Assembly (NCBI GenBank): GCA_018114805.1
Contig: CP073042.1
Span: forward strand, 5,749,501 to 5,813,500
Direction: 5' to 3'
DNA from: Candidatus Streptomyces philanthi
Lineage (GTDB): Bacteria > Actinomycetota > Actinomycetes > Streptomycetales > Streptomycetaceae
DNA length: 64,000 nt
Shown here: in pieces, positions 43,166-54,500 of the stretch
Layout: each line of letters opens with the position of its first letter
How positions within the stretch are numbered: the stretch's first letter is position 1
The notes under the pieces: model-generated
Databases searched by the model: none
Told to the model about the DNA's origin: nothing
What the model saw: the letters and a program-made list of their open reading frames with translations, nothing else
Program-made: the position numbers and the translations under genes

Positions 43166-44242
43166 GTGATCACCACGACTGGCCTGACAAAGGTCTACCG
43201 CTCACGAGGCCGCGAGGTCACCGCGCTCGACGGCGTCGATCTGCACGTCCGCGAGGGCGAGGTGTTCGGCGTCGTCGGCCAGAGCGGCGCCGGCAAGTCC
43301 ACCCTCATCCGCTGCGTGAACCTCCTGGAGCGTCCCAGCTCCGGCACGGTCACCGTGGCCGGCTCCGACCTGACCGCGCTCGCCGGCAACAGCCACCACG
43401 CCAGCGCCGCGCTGCGCCAGGCCCGCAGCCGCATCGGCATGGTCTTCCAGCACTTCAACCTGCTCTCCTCGCGCACCGTGCAGGGCAACGTCGAACTCCC
43501 GCTGGAGATCCTCGGCATATCCGGCAAGGAGCGCTCCCGCAAGGCGATCGAGCTGCTCGGCCTCGTCGGCCTCGCCGACAAGGCCAGGGCCTACCCCGCG
43601 CAGCTCTCCGGCGGGCAGAGGCAGCGCGTGGGCATCGCCCGCGCGCTGGCCGGAGACCCCAAGGTGCTGCTCTCCGACGAGGCGACCTCCGCGCTCGACC
43701 CCGAGACCACCCGCTCGATCCTCCAGCTCCTGCGCGATCTGAACCAGCAGCTCGGTCTGACCGTGCTGCTCATCACGCACGAGATGGACGTCGTCAAGAC
43801 CGTCTGCGACTCGGCCGCGCTGATGAAGGGCGGTCGGGTCGTGGAGACTGGCACCGTCTCCGAGCTGCTCGCCACCCCCGGCTCCGAACTCGCGCGCGAG
43901 CTGTTCCCGGTCGGCGGCGACGCCACCGGCGCGGGCCGCACCGTCGTGGACGTGACGTTCCTCGGCGAGGCCACCAGCCAGCCGGTGATCTCGCAGCTCG
44001 CCCGCACGTACAACATCGACATCTGGATCCTCGGGGCGGCGATGGACACCATCGGCGGGCGCCAGGTCGGCCGGATGTGTATCGAACTGCCCGGCTCGTT
44101 CGAGGAGAATGTGGTGCCGATCGGCTTCCTGCGCGAGCAGGGCCTGCACGTCGAGGTCGCGCCCGATGGCGCGGCGTCCCCCGCCGCGTCGGCCGCCTCC
44201 GCGCGGGCCGTCGTCGCCCCGGCCGAGGAGGGTGCCAAGTGA
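43166..44242 (+). CDS. metN: metN, methionine ABC transporter ATP-binding protein
   Basis: The protein is 358 aa from GTG 43166. ABC signature elements are Walker A GVVGQSGAGKSTLIRC, signature LSGGQRQRVGIARALAG, Walker B VLLSDEATSALDPETT and the switch ITHEMDVVKTV. The C-terminal ~75 residues (DVTFLGEATSQPVISQLART onward) are the NIL domain that senses methionine in this family. It powers D/L-methionine uptake with MetI and MetQ. It is the first gene of the operon, and its stop overlaps the metI start. The frame is intact. Confidence 0.93.
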   Translation: MITTTGLTKVYRSRGREVTALDGVDLHVREGEVFGVVGQSGAGKSTLIRCVNLLERPSSGTVTVAGSDLTALAGNSHHASAALRQARSRIGMVFQHFNLLSSRTVQGNVELPLEILGISGKERSRKAIELLGLVGLADKARAYPAQLSGGQRQRVGIARALAGDPKVLLSDEATSALDPETTRSILQLLRDLNQQLGLTVLLITHEMDVVKTVCDSAALMKGGRVVETGTVSELLATPGSELARELFPVGGDATGAGRTVVDVTFLGEATSQPVISQLARTYNIDIWILGAAMDTIGGRQVGRMCIELPGSFEENVVPIGFLREQGLHVEVAPDGAASPAASAASARAVVAPAEEGAK

Positions 44243-45186
44243 CCTGGTCCGAGATGTGGCCCGCGCTCAACGACGCCAGCCTCGACACCCTGTTCATGGT
44301 CTGGTGGTCCACCGTCTACGCCGTCCTTGGCGGCCTGCCGCTCGGCGTGCTCCTGGTCCTCACCGACCGGGGCGGCCAGCTCCAGAACGTCGTGGTCAAC
44401 AAGACCGTCGGCGCCATCGTGAACATCGGCCGCTCGCTGCCGTTCATCATCCTCATCGTCGCCCTGATCCCCTTCAGCCGCTTCGTCGTCGGCACCTCCA
44501 TCGGGCCCACCGCGGCGGTGGTCGCGCTGGCCATCGGCGCCATCCCGTTCTTCGCCAGGCTGGTGGAGAACGCGATCCGCGACGTGGACGGCGGGCTCGT
44601 GGAGGCCGTGCAGTCGATGGGCAGCGGCACCTGGACCATCGTCTTCAAGGTGCTGCTGCCGCAGGCGCTGCCGTCCCTGATCGCGGGCCTGACCACCACC
44701 GTCATCACGCTCATCAGCTACTCGGCGATGGCCGGCGCGGTGGGCGGCGGCGGCCTGGGCAACCTGGCGATCGTCAACGGCTACCAGCGCTCGGACGACC
44801 GGCTGATGCTGGTCACCGTCATCCTGCTGGTCGTCGTGGTCACCATCGTGCAGTTCATCGGCGACGTGGTGGTCCGCGTCATCGGCCGCCGCACCGGCAC
44901 CATCCCCGCCGGCGCGAGCTGGCTGCGGCTGCCCCGGTCGCGCAGGGCCGCCGACGCCACGGCGCGCAAGGCCGCCACGCCCGACGTCGCCGACCGCGCC
45001 GCGCTCGCCACCGCCACCACCGCCCCCGCGACCGCGGCCACCGCCTCGGCCGGCGCCGCCGGCGAGCTGCCCGCCCAGCGGGCGACCCCGACCAAGGCCG
45101 AGACCGAGGCCGAGGCCGCGCCGGCAGCGGCCGCCGGCCGGCCCGACGACGAGCCCACGGCACCCGCCCAGCCCCGGACCGGCTGA
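44239..45186 (+). CDS. metI: metI, methionine ABC transporter permease with long C-terminal tail
   Basis: The protein is 315 aa from GTG 44239, overlapping metN. The permease core (residues 1-~225) has five or six helices (DTLFMVWWSTVYAVLGGLPL, AAVVALAIGAIPFFARLVEN) and the coupling loop EAVQSMGSGTWTIVFKVLLP. After VVVRVIGRRTGTIPAG a hydrophilic tail of ~80 residues follows, rich in Ala, Thr, Pro and Glu. Family members are usually ~220 aa, so the tail is unusual. It forms the membrane channel with MetN and MetQ. The frame is intact. Confidence 0.92.
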   Translation: MTWSEMWPALNDASLDTLFMVWWSTVYAVLGGLPLGVLLVLTDRGGQLQNVVVNKTVGAIVNIGRSLPFIILIVALIPFSRFVVGTSIGPTAAVVALAIGAIPFFARLVENAIRDVDGGLVEAVQSMGSGTWTIVFKVLLPQALPSLIAGLTTTVITLISYSAMAGAVGGGGLGNLAIVNGYQRSDDRLMLVTVILLVVVVTIVQFIGDVVVRVIGRRTGTIPAGASWLRLPRSRRAADATARKAATPDVADRAALATATTAPATAATASAGAAGELPAQRATPTKAETEAEAAPAAAAGRPDDEPTAPAQPRTG

Positions 45187-45303
45187 CCCGCCGGCCCCGC
45201 ACCACACCCGCCCTCCCCGTCCCCACGCCAGCCCGGACCCTTTGCCGGGCGTACCACTCGCGACAGCCAGTGGTTGGAATCCGTCCAGAAAGAGGCACTC
45301 TTC

Positions 45304-46134
45304 GTGCGCAACACTATCAAGCTCTCCGCCGCCGCGGCCGCCCTCGCCCTCAGCGCGTGCAGCGCGCCCTCCGACTCCAAGGACAGCGGCGACGAGGACT
45401 CGGCGCTCATCGTCGCCGCGAGCCCCACGCCGCACGGCGACATCTTGAAGTTCGTCAAGGACAACCTGGCGAAGAAGGAAGACCTGAAGCTGGAGGTGAA
45501 GGAGTTCAACGACTACAACCTCCCGAACACCGCCACCGAGAACGGTGAGGTCGGCGCCAACTTCTTCCAGCACCAGCCCTTCCTGGACGAGTTCAACAAG
45601 AAGAACGGCACCCACATCGTGCCCATCGTCAACGTCCAGATCGAGCCGCTCGGCCTCTACTCCAACAAGGTCAAGAAGCTCTCCGACCTCGGCTCGGGCG
45701 ACTCGATCGCGCTGCCCAACGACGTCAGCAACGAGGGCCGCGCGCTCAAGCTGCTCGCCGACAACGGGCTGATCGAGCTGAAGCCGGGCGTCGGCAGCGG
45801 CGCCACCCTGAAGGACATCAAGGACAAGAAGGGCCTGAAGCTCACCGAACTCGAGGCCCCGCAGATCCCGGCCCGCCTCGGCGACGTGGACGCCGCCATT
45901 ATCAACGGCAACTTCGCCATCGGCGCCAAGCTCAAGCCGGCCACGGACGCGCTCGCCCTGGAGAAGGCCGAGAACAACCCGTACGCCAACTTCCTCGCCG
46001 TCAAGAAGGGCAAGGAGGACGACCCGCGGGTCAAGAAGCTGGCCAAGCTCCTGAACTCGCCCGAGGTCAAGAAGTTCATCGAGGACAAGTACGAGGGCGC
46101 CGTCATCCCGGCGTTCGGCGCCCCGAAGGGCTGA
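45304..46134 (+). CDS. metQ: metQ, methionine-binding lipoprotein
   Basis: The protein is 276 aa. GTG 45304 is preferred because the signal peptide (NTIKLSAAAAALALSACS) then starts at the N-terminus with a clean lipobox LSAC. The mature protein has the NlpA/MetQ pattern: IVAASPTPHGDILKFVKDNL, GANFFQHQPFLDEFNKKNGT, SIALPNDVSNEGRALKLLAD and DVDAAIINGNFAIGA. It is the extracytoplasmic receptor of the MetNI transporter. A terminator follows 18 bases after the stop. The frame is intact. Confidence 0.93.
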   Translation: MRNTIKLSAAAAALALSACSAPSDSKDSGDEDSALIVAASPTPHGDILKFVKDNLAKKEDLKLEVKEFNDYNLPNTATENGEVGANFFQHQPFLDEFNKKNGTHIVPIVNVQIEPLGLYSNKVKKLSDLGSGDSIALPNDVSNEGRALKLLADNGLIELKPGVGSGATLKDIKDKKGLKLTELEAPQIPARLGDVDAAIINGNFAIGAKLKPATDALALEKAENNPYANFLAVKKGKEDDPRVKKLAKLLNSPEVKKFIEDKYEGAVIPAFGAPKG

Positions 46135-46152
46135 TCCACGCCCTCGACTACC

Positions 46153-46189
46153 ACGGCCCCGCGCACCCCTCGGGAGTGTGCGGGGCCGT
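46153..46189 (+). terminator. metNIQ terminator
   Basis: ACGGCCCCGCGCAC (46153-46166) pairs with GTGTGCGGGGCCGT (46176-46189); one position is a wobble-type mismatch. It lies just after metQ. Confidence 0.7.
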
Positions 46190-46277
46190 CGCGCTTGGCA
46201 CATGGGCGCCCGCATGCTGCATGCTGGTGCACTCAGACGGCCCCGGGCACATACACCTCTCCGCGTTGGAGCAGCGC

Positions 46278-46916
46278 ATGACACGCACCTTTCCGGACGT
46301 ATCCATCAGTACGGACCGGCTGGAGCTGCGCCCCTTGGAGCTGGCCGACGTCCTCCCGCTGACCGAGATGATGAACGACGAGCAGATCGTGGCCTGGACC
46401 TCGGTCTCCCACCCCTACACCGCCGACCGGGCCCGCGACTGGATCACCCGGCGCGCCCCGATCGAGCGCACGCAGGGGTGCGGCATCGTCTTCGCCGTCT
46501 CCGAGTTCCTCACCCAGCGCCTGGTGGGCGTCGTCACCCTCTTCCACACCGACTGGCGCACCCTCTCCACCGAGATCGCCTACATCACCGCCCCCTGGGC
46601 CAGGGGCGAGGGGTACGCCAGCGAGTCCGTACTCGCCGTCGCCGACTGGCTCTTCCGCTCCCAGCGCTTCGAACGCCTGGAGATGCGCACCGCCGCCGAC
46701 AACACCGCCGCCCAGCAGGTCGCCCAGAAGATCGGCTGCATCAGCGAGGGCGTGCTGCGCAACGCGTGGATAGCCCGCTCGCGGACCGAGGACGGCGGAT
46801 GGGTGGACATCCGCACCGACCTGATCGTCTGGAGCCTGCTCCCCGAGGACCTCGACGGCGGCCCCGGACAACACGTCGACGACTCCGGCTACGCCACGCT
46901 GCCCAGTTGGCGCTGA
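46278..46916 (+). CDS. GNAT-family N-acetyltransferase (RimJ/RimL-like)
   Basis: The protein is 212 aa from ATG 46278 with TTGGAG upstream. The pattern ISTDRLELRPLELADVLPL at the start, then VGVVTLFHTDWRTLSTEIAY, ITAPWARGEGYASESVLAVA and the acetyl-CoA region ERLEMRTAADNTAAQQVAQK is that of RimJ/RimL-type ribosomal-protein or small-molecule acetyltransferases. It lies between the metNIQ terminator and cobL. The substrate is unknown. The frame is intact. Confidence 0.87.
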   Translation: MTRTFPDVSISTDRLELRPLELADVLPLTEMMNDEQIVAWTSVSHPYTADRARDWITRRAPIERTQGCGIVFAVSEFLTQRLVGVVTLFHTDWRTLSTEIAYITAPWARGEGYASESVLAVADWLFRSQRFERLEMRTAADNTAAQQVAQKIGCISEGVLRNAWIARSRTEDGGWVDIRTDLIVWSLLPEDLDGGPGQHVDDSGYATLPSWR

Positions 46917-47116
46917 GCAACCCGCACCACCGGTCTGGACCAGTCGGAGGTACGCTCACCGTGACCCCGCCTGCCCACGCTGTTCACGGCTTGGTAGCGC
47001 CGGCCCGTACGTGCTCCGCTGCCCGGCCCGCACGACCCCAGCCCACGCCCGCCCCGCGCGATCGCCTACCCAAGTCCCCGCGGGGTCCGCGATCACAGCC
47101 CAGGAGACTGACACAG

Positions 47117-48349
47117 ATGGCCGACCGCATCACGGTGATCGGATGGGACGGCTCCCCCCTGACGGACGCGGCCCGCTCCGCCGTCGGCGCCGCCACGCTG
47201 GTCGCGGGCGCGGCCCACCACCTGGCCCTGCCCGAGGTCCCGCCCGGCGCCGAACGCATCCGGCTCGGCAGCGTCGACCTGGCCGCCCGCCGTATCGCCG
47301 GGCACCGGGGCTCGGCCGTGGTCCTCGCCGACGGCGACCCCGGCTTCTTCGGCGTCGTCCGGGCGCTGCGCGCTCCCGAGCACGGCCTCGAGGTCGAGGT
47401 GGTCCCGGCCGTCTCCGCCGTCGCCGCGGCCTTCGCCCGTGCCGGCATGCCCTGGGACGACGCCCAGGTCGTCAGCGCCCACAGCCGCGACCTGCGCCGG
47501 GCGGTCAACGTCTGCCGGGCCCACCCCAAGGTCGCCGTCCTCACCTCGCCCGGCGCGGGCCCGGCCGAACTGGCCCTGTTGCTCGGCCCCGTGCACCGCA
47601 CGTTTGTCATCTGCGAGGCGCTGGGCACCGAACACGAGCAGATGACCGTGCTCACCTCGGACAAGGTCGCCGACCACACGTGGCGCGACCCGAACGTCGT
47701 CATCGTCATCGGCGGCGCTGGCCAGGCCACCGCCCCGAGCGGCCCGCAGGGCGGCAGTTGGATCGCCGGCCGCGACCCCGGCTACCCGCCGGCCCTCCGC
47801 GGCTGGGCGCTGCCCAGTTCCGCCTACGGCGCCGCCGCCGACCGGGCCGAGGGTGAGTCCCGCTGGCTGCGCGCCGGCCAACTCGCCCGCCTTGGTCCGC
47901 GCGTGGGCGACCTGGTCTGGGACATCGGTGCCGGCAGCGGCGCCGCCGCGGTCGAGGCGGCCCGGTTCGGCGCGGCGGTCATCGCCGTCGACCAGGATGC
48001 GGACACCTGTGGCCGGATCGCGGCGGTCGGTCGACGTTTTCAGGTGCAACTCCACGTGGTGCACGGCACGGCGCCGCAGGTGCTCGAGGACCTGCCGGAG
48101 CCGGACGTGGTCCGCATCGGCGGCGGCGGCACGGCCGTCGCCGCCGCGTGCGCCGCCCGTCGCCCCGAACGCATCGTCACCCACGCCGCCACCCGTGACC
48201 AGGCAGAAGCCATCAGCGAGGCGCTCTCGGACGGGGGTTACGGCGTCGAGTGCGTCATGGTCCAGTCGATGGAGATGGACGCGCGGGCCTGGTCGGAGCG
48301 CGACCGCGCGGTCGCCTTCCTGATCTGCGGACACCGGCCCCACCCGTGA
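47117..48349 (+). CDS. cobL: cobL, precorrin-6Y C5,15-methyltransferase (decarboxylating)
   Basis: The protein is 410 aa from ATG 47117 with CAGGAGA upstream. The N-terminal half is a tetrapyrrole methylase domain (ITVIGWDGSPLTDAARSAV, VVLADGDPGFFGVVRALR, SAHSRDLRRAVNVC). The C-terminal half is a class-I SAM methyltransferase (VWDIGAGSGAAAVEAARFGA, VIAVDQDADTC). The bifunctional enzyme methylates C5 and C15 and decarboxylates the acetate side chain in aerobic-type cobalamin synthesis. The next genes (bluB-cobT and cysG/cobA) belong to the same pathway. The frame is intact. Confidence 0.92.
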   Translation: MADRITVIGWDGSPLTDAARSAVGAATLVAGAAHHLALPEVPPGAERIRLGSVDLAARRIAGHRGSAVVLADGDPGFFGVVRALRAPEHGLEVEVVPAVSAVAAAFARAGMPWDDAQVVSAHSRDLRRAVNVCRAHPKVAVLTSPGAGPAELALLLGPVHRTFVICEALGTEHEQMTVLTSDKVADHTWRDPNVVIVIGGAGQATAPSGPQGGSWIAGRDPGYPPALRGWALPSSAYGAAADRAEGESRWLRAGQLARLGPRVGDLVWDIGAGSGAAAVEAARFGAAVIAVDQDADTCGRIAAVGRRFQVQLHVVHGTAPQVLEDLPEPDVVRIGGGGTAVAAACAARRPERIVTHAATRDQAEAISEALSDGGYGVECVMVQSMEMDARAWSERDRAVAFLICGHRPHP

Positions 48350-48560
48350 CCCCCGCCCGGTGGGCCCGGGGTAGGCTGGCGGACCGTTGTACTGCTGTTC
48401 GGCTTGGGCCCCGTTCGCGCCCATTACCTGGGCGCACCGCATCCGGCGGGGCTCGCGGTACGACGGGCGGGGGGGACGCGCCACGTGCCGCGCAGCGCGG
48501 ACGCTCGTTCTTGCTTGAAAGCAGTCGGAAGGAGCACTGAGCGATGGGCGAGGGGTACGC

Positions 48561-51500
48561 ATGACCGACACCGGCGAGATCCCAGGGGAGGGACTGCCAG
48601 CGAACGCAGGCGGACAGCCCGGACCGCCGCGCCCGGCGGATGCTCGTGCTAACGCCCACGTCGCACCAGGCAACCCACCCGGCCAGACGGGCCGCCAGAC
48701 GGCCGTGGCCTACTCCTTCGACACCGACGAACACGAGGACCACCCCGACCACATGGACCAGGGCGAGCACGGTGAGGACGATGATCTGCTGCTGATGCCC
48801 GGCGCGCAAGGGGCCTGGGCGGAACAGCAGCCGCGCTACCACCAGGCGCGGCCCCGGCCGCCCCCGCGCCGCAGGCCGCCACCGCGGCCCAGCCGGCGCC
48901 GGCCGGCGCGCACGAGGCGGGCGGCCGGGACACCGGCTCGCTCGCGTACGACGAGGTCCGCGGCGCCCAGCCCGGCGTGCCCGTCCAGCCGCTGCCGCAG
49001 GCCCAGCCCGCCCCGCACGAGCGGCCCGCGCACCGTCCGCCGCACCCGGGCTCGCCGCTCGCGGAGCAGACCGGCGGCGTCGTACGGTCCCTCGCCGACC
49101 GTGGCCCGGCCGGCCTGCGGACCCCGGCGCGCCCCCAGGGCGCCCTCACGGGCGGGCCCGAGTACCCCGACGGGGCCGGCGGCACCGACGGTCCCGAACT
49201 CCCCGGCGCGGCCACCGCACAGGCCGGTCCACGGCCGGCCGGGCCCTGGCCGGCCCAGTCCCAGCCTCAGCCCCCGGCAGCCGCCCCCGCGGCCCAGCCC
49301 GGCGCGGACGCCCCGGCAGAAACGGTCGGCCGCCCGACGGCGGCCCTCGCCACGGCCCCCGGCCCGCAGCCGGAGCGCCAGCCGAGCACCACCGGCGCCG
49401 AGCAACAAGGTGCGCCCGCCGCGGCGACCCCCGCTCCTGCGCCGCGCCAGGCGGCCGGCCAGGCCCCGCCGCGCCCCCGGCAGCCGCGCTACGAGGCGCC
49501 GCGCGTCGTCGGCCGCCCCCGGCCGCCTCCCCGCTGGTGGGGCCTGCCCCGAACCCCGCGCGGACGGCCCCGCCGCCCCGGCACCCAGCGCCGCACCGAC
49601 CCCGCCCGTCGAGGGCCCCGCGCGGCCGACGCCGGCCGCCGCCGAACCGCCCGCGACTGCGAAGGGCGCGGACGCGACGCCGTCCGCCGACGGTGAGCGG
49701 CGAGCCGCCGGACCGGCACCGGCCAACGCCGAACAGCGGCCCGGGACCACGGACCCGACGGCGGCTCAGCCAGCTCCCGCCCCGCAGCCCGGACACCCGG
49801 GCCAGGGCGAAGCCTGGCAGCAGCCGGGGGGCCAGCCGCAGCCGCAGCCCGGCGCGCCCGCACCGGCGACGCCGCGGCCCGGGACGCCCGAGCCGGCGCC
49901 CGGCGCGGCGATAGTCGCCGACGCCACGACGCCACCCGCGGCGACACCAGCACTGCAGCCCACCGCCCCGAGCGCGCCGACGGCCGGTCAGCAGGGCGGC
50001 ACGGCGCGGCCGGTAGGCCCGCTGGCCGCGCAGCCGCCCGTCGACGAGCCCGCGCCACAGCGGGACGAGGCCGCCGGGCCGCCCGTGGCCGGCCCCGCGC
50101 CGGCGCGAGCCGACGCCTCCCCAGCGACGATGCCGCCTACGGGCGTGCCCGCACAGGCCGCGGCCGACGGTGCGACCGCGACGCCCACCGAACAGCCGCA
50201 GGCTTCGCCCCCGTCGGGCGGATCGCGGGGCGCGCGGCGGCGACCGCGGCGCGCGGTCGCGGTCGAGAACGTGCCTACCCCGGCCGACCCGAGCGCCGTC
50301 CCCTCGGGTACGGGGCGCCGACGCAAGGTCACCAACACCCCGACGGAACAGGCCCCCGCGGCCCAGCAGTCCGTTGCGAAGGCCGGCGCGCGACCCGTAG
50401 CGCCCCAGGGCGCGGAGCCCGTGGCCCACGCCGCCCAGCCTGGCTCCACGGCCCCACCCGCCGGCTCCGGCCCGAGCGCGGCGGGCGTACCGCTGCCCGT
50501 CGACGCCGACGGCCACGCCGACGCGGGTACGGGCGGGATGACGCGCGCCGGAGCGCGACCCTCGCCGGAGGCTTCGAGCGAGCCCGACCCCGCGCGGCCC
50601 GCGCTGGCCCAGGCCGCGCAGCCGGCCGAGGGCACGCCTGCACAGCCGGCCACCCCGACGGACGCGGCGACTGCCGCTCCGGAGGCGGCAGCGCCCGCCC
50701 TGGGCGAAACCCCGGCCGTCCCCGGCGAGGAACCCGCGCCACCGTCCGCCGGCACCGCTACCGCCACCACTGACCCGGCGAAGACCGCGCCCGACGCCGC
50801 GAGCGCGCCCGCCACGGACACCCCCACCGAGCCCGCTGCCGCGCAGCCGGCGCCGGACCCGCAGCCGGCGCCGGAGGCGGCTCCCGCCGCCAGTACGGGG
50901 CGCGACCGACGCGGCGCCACCCACGCGGCCGAGCCGGCCGGAACCCGGCCCGACCCCGCACCGCCGCAGGCGGCGGGGCAACCAGAACATCCCGTACAGC
51001 CCGTACGGTCCGCACAGCCCGAGCAGGACGCACCACTGCCTGCCGAGACCGCACCCCAGACCACGCCCGGCGCCCCCGCCGGCGCGCAGCCCTCCGCCGC
51101 CGGCGCGCCGGCCACCCCCGTGGCCCCGCAGCCGACCGGAGCCGCGCAGCCCGCCGGTACGCCCCAGGGCACCCCCGGCGCCCCGGCGACCGCCCGGCCC
51201 GGCGCCAGAGGCCGTGGCTCCAGCCGCCGCCGAGGCGCCCGCCCTTGACGCGCCGACCGCCCCCGCCGCCCCGGCTCCCGAGCCGGCGCAGGGGGATGCC
51301 GCGCCGACCAAGCCCACGCCGCAGGCCAAGCCGGCGACCAAGGGGCGAGCCACGGCGAAGCCCCGGCGTACGGCGGCGCCCGTCGCGCCCGTCGCCGGCG
51401 CCGCCAACGCGCCGAAGCCCGGCGCCGGTACGGCCGGCGCCTCCGCGACGGACGAGGCGGCCACGGCCGAAGCCACCGCGCCCGCCGTCGACCAGCCGAC

Positions 51501-54500
51501 GCAGCCGCCCGCCACGGCGCCGGACCAGCCGACCGCCGCCGAGGCGGTGGACGCGGGCGCACAGGACGCCCCGGTCGAGGCCGCCCCCGCGCAGAGCGCG
51601 GACCAGGGCAGCCCGGTCGTTCCGCAGGACCCGGCAGCGAAGCCGGCCTGCATCGCCCCCGCCGGCCAGCCGGCCGAGGGGCCGCAGGACGCGCTGGCGG
51701 TCGCCAAGGACACCCAGCCGGTTGAGCCCGTGTCCACCCCCGCGCGGGGCGGCACGCCCGCGACCGACGCGGGCCAGCCGGCCGAGCCCGCCGCCGCATC
51801 GGCCGTGGACGCGGAGCAGACCGCCGCCGGGGACGCCGAGCAGCCTGCTGAAGCGGCGCGGGCCACGGGAGCAGCGCAGCCCGTGGACCCGGCGCCGTCC
51901 GCCGAGTCGGACGGCCAGCCGCAGCAGCCCGCCGCGGCGACCACGCAGGGCGCGCCCGAGGGTCAGGCGCCGCAGCCCGCCGAGCCGCAGCCCGACACGA
52001 CCCCCGCCGACGCCGGCCCGGGCGACACCACACCGGCCGACGCCGCGTCAGGCGACACCGACCAGGGCGCCACACCCGCCGCCGAGACCGACGCCGCACC
52101 GGCCGCCGCGAACCAGGCCGAGTCAGCCCAGGAAGCACCCGCCCAGGACGTACCCGTCCCAGATGCGGCAGCTCAGCAGGCTGCCGCCGCGGACAAGGCA
52201 GAGGGCAAGGGCAGTGCCGAGGAAGCCGGGGAAGCGGCCGCGGTCGAGGCCGCGTCGCCCGGCGAGCAGCAGCCCGCCGCGACCGTGTCCACGGCCGAGG
52301 CGCCCCAGGATGTCGAACCCACCGCCGATGCGACCGGCCAGCCGGCCGCCCAGCAGCCCGCGGCGGCGCAGCCGCAGGCCGTCGGGCAGGGCCAGCCGGC
52401 GGGCGCGCCGCCGGCAGCGACCCAGGCGACCGCGCCGGCGCAGCCGACCCCCGCCACGGCGGCCGGTGCCGCCGAGCCGGACTGTGCCGAACCGGGTACC
52501 TCCGGGCCGAGCACCCCCACGTCGGCCACCACCGGCGAGCCGGTCTCCGCACCGGCCGAGCCGGCTGACCGAGCCGAGCCGGCTGAAGGGGCGCCCGCGC
52601 CGGGCGCGGCGCCCAGTGGTGCCGCGCGCGCCGGTTCCGACGCACCGGTTGCCACGGACGGAGCCCAGACCATGCAAGAAGCCCAGCCTGAGGGTCCCGC
52701 GCCCGCCGTGGACGGGTCCGAGGACAAGGCCCAAGCCCAGACGCCGGCCGACAGCCGTCCCGCCGACGCGGACGCCCCCGCCCCCGCGGCCGCCCCAGCG
52801 ACGGCGGCGCCCGAGCAGCCGCGTACGGCCCCCGAGCCCGCGCCGGCGCCGCAGGCCGCGCCCCCGGCGACCGGCGGCATCCCCGCCGCGCGGTCCGCCG
52901 AACCGAACGCCACCGCCCACGCGCCCGTGCCCGTGGCGCCCGCCGTCCCCGGGCAGGCGCGACCGGCCGCCGACGGCACGGACCCCGTCCAGGACGGGCC
53001 GGCCGAGCCGGCGACCGAGCCTGGGCAGACGCAGACGCAGGCGACGGTCGCGCCGCTGCGTCCCGCGGCCGAAGGGTACGACGAGGCCGAGCGCGCCGCC
53101 GTACACCGCGTGATGCGCGAGCGCCGGGACATCCGCAACGGGTTCCGCCCGGACCCGATCCCGCACGAGGTGCTGCTGCGTGTCCTGGAGGCCGCGCACA
53201 CCGCGCCCAGCGTCGGCCACTCCCAGCCGTGGGACTTCGTCGTGATCCGGTCTGCCGAGACCCGGCGCACGATGCACGAGTTGGCCCAGCGGCAGCGCGA
53301 GGCGTACGCGAAGTCGCTGCCAAAGGCGCGGGCCAAGCAGTTCAAGGAACTCAAGATCGAGGCGATCCTCGACACCCCGGTCAACATCGTCGTCACCGCC
53401 GACCCCACCCGTGGCGGGCGGCACACCCTCGGGCGGCACACCCAGCCGCAGATGGCGCCGTACTCCTCCGCGCTGGCGGTGGAGAACCTGTGGCTCGCCG
53501 CCCGGGCCGAGGGCCTGGGCGTGGGCTGGGTGAGCTTCTTCGACGAGCGCGAGATGGTGCGCGCCCTCGACCTGCCCGAGCACCTCGAGGTCGTGGCCTA
53601 CCTGTGCGTCGGGTACGTGGACGAGTTCCCGGCCGAGCCCGAACTGCTGCAGGCGGGCTGGTCGAAGCGGCGCCCGCTGTCGTGGGTGGTGCACGAGGAG
53701 ACGTACGGTCGGCGCGCGCTCCCCGGCGAGCAGCCGCACGACCTGCTCCAGGAGACACTGCGCGGCATCCGCCCGCTGGACGCCAAGGCGCTCGGCGAGG
53801 CGTGGGAGCGGCAGAAGCGGATGACCAAGCCGTCGGGCGCGCTCGGCATGCTGGAGATCATCTCGGCGCAGCTGTGCGGGCTCTCGCGCAAGTGCCCGCC
53901 GCCGATCCCGGAGCCCGCCGCCGTGGCGATCTTCGCGGGGGACCACGGCGTGCACGCCCAGGGCGTCACGGCGTGGCCGCAGGAGGTCACGGGCCAGATG
54001 GTGGCCAACTTCCTGGCCGGCGGCGCGGTGTGCAACGCGTTCGCCAACCAGGTCGGCGCCGAGGTCTGCGTCGTGGACGTGGGCGTCGCCTCCGAACTGC
54101 CCAGCACCCCGGGCCTGTTGCCGTGCAACGTGCTGCCGGGCACGGCCGACTTCACGGCCGGGCCCGCCATGTCCCGCGAGGACGCGCTGCGCGCCATCGA
54201 GGTGGGCATCGAGACGGCCCGCGACCTGGTCGCCGCGGGCAACAAGGCGCTGCTCACGGGTGAGATGGGGATCGCCAACACCACCGCGTCGGCCGCGCTG
54301 ATCGCCGTCTACACCGGGGCCGACCCGGCCGAGATCACCGGCCGTGGCACCGGCATCACCGACGAGACGCTGGCCCGCAAGGTGGACGTGGTCCGCCGGG
54401 CCATCGAGCTCCACCAGCCGGACCCCGCCGACCCGATCGGGGTGCTCGCGGCGGTCGGCGGCCTGGAACACGCCGCCCTGGTGGGCTTCCTGCTCGGCGG

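Noticed and set aside
43591..46284. 897-codon minus-strand open frame opposite metNIQ
   Set aside because: It is a shadow of the methionine transporter operon.
46917..47116. Cobalamin riboswitch upstream of cobL
   Set aside because: CAGCCCAGGAGACTG just before the start looks like a B12 box, but the conserved core with GCCACTG and the paired CCGG-GAATCCGG element could not be found. The AGGAGA is better explained as a ribosome binding site.
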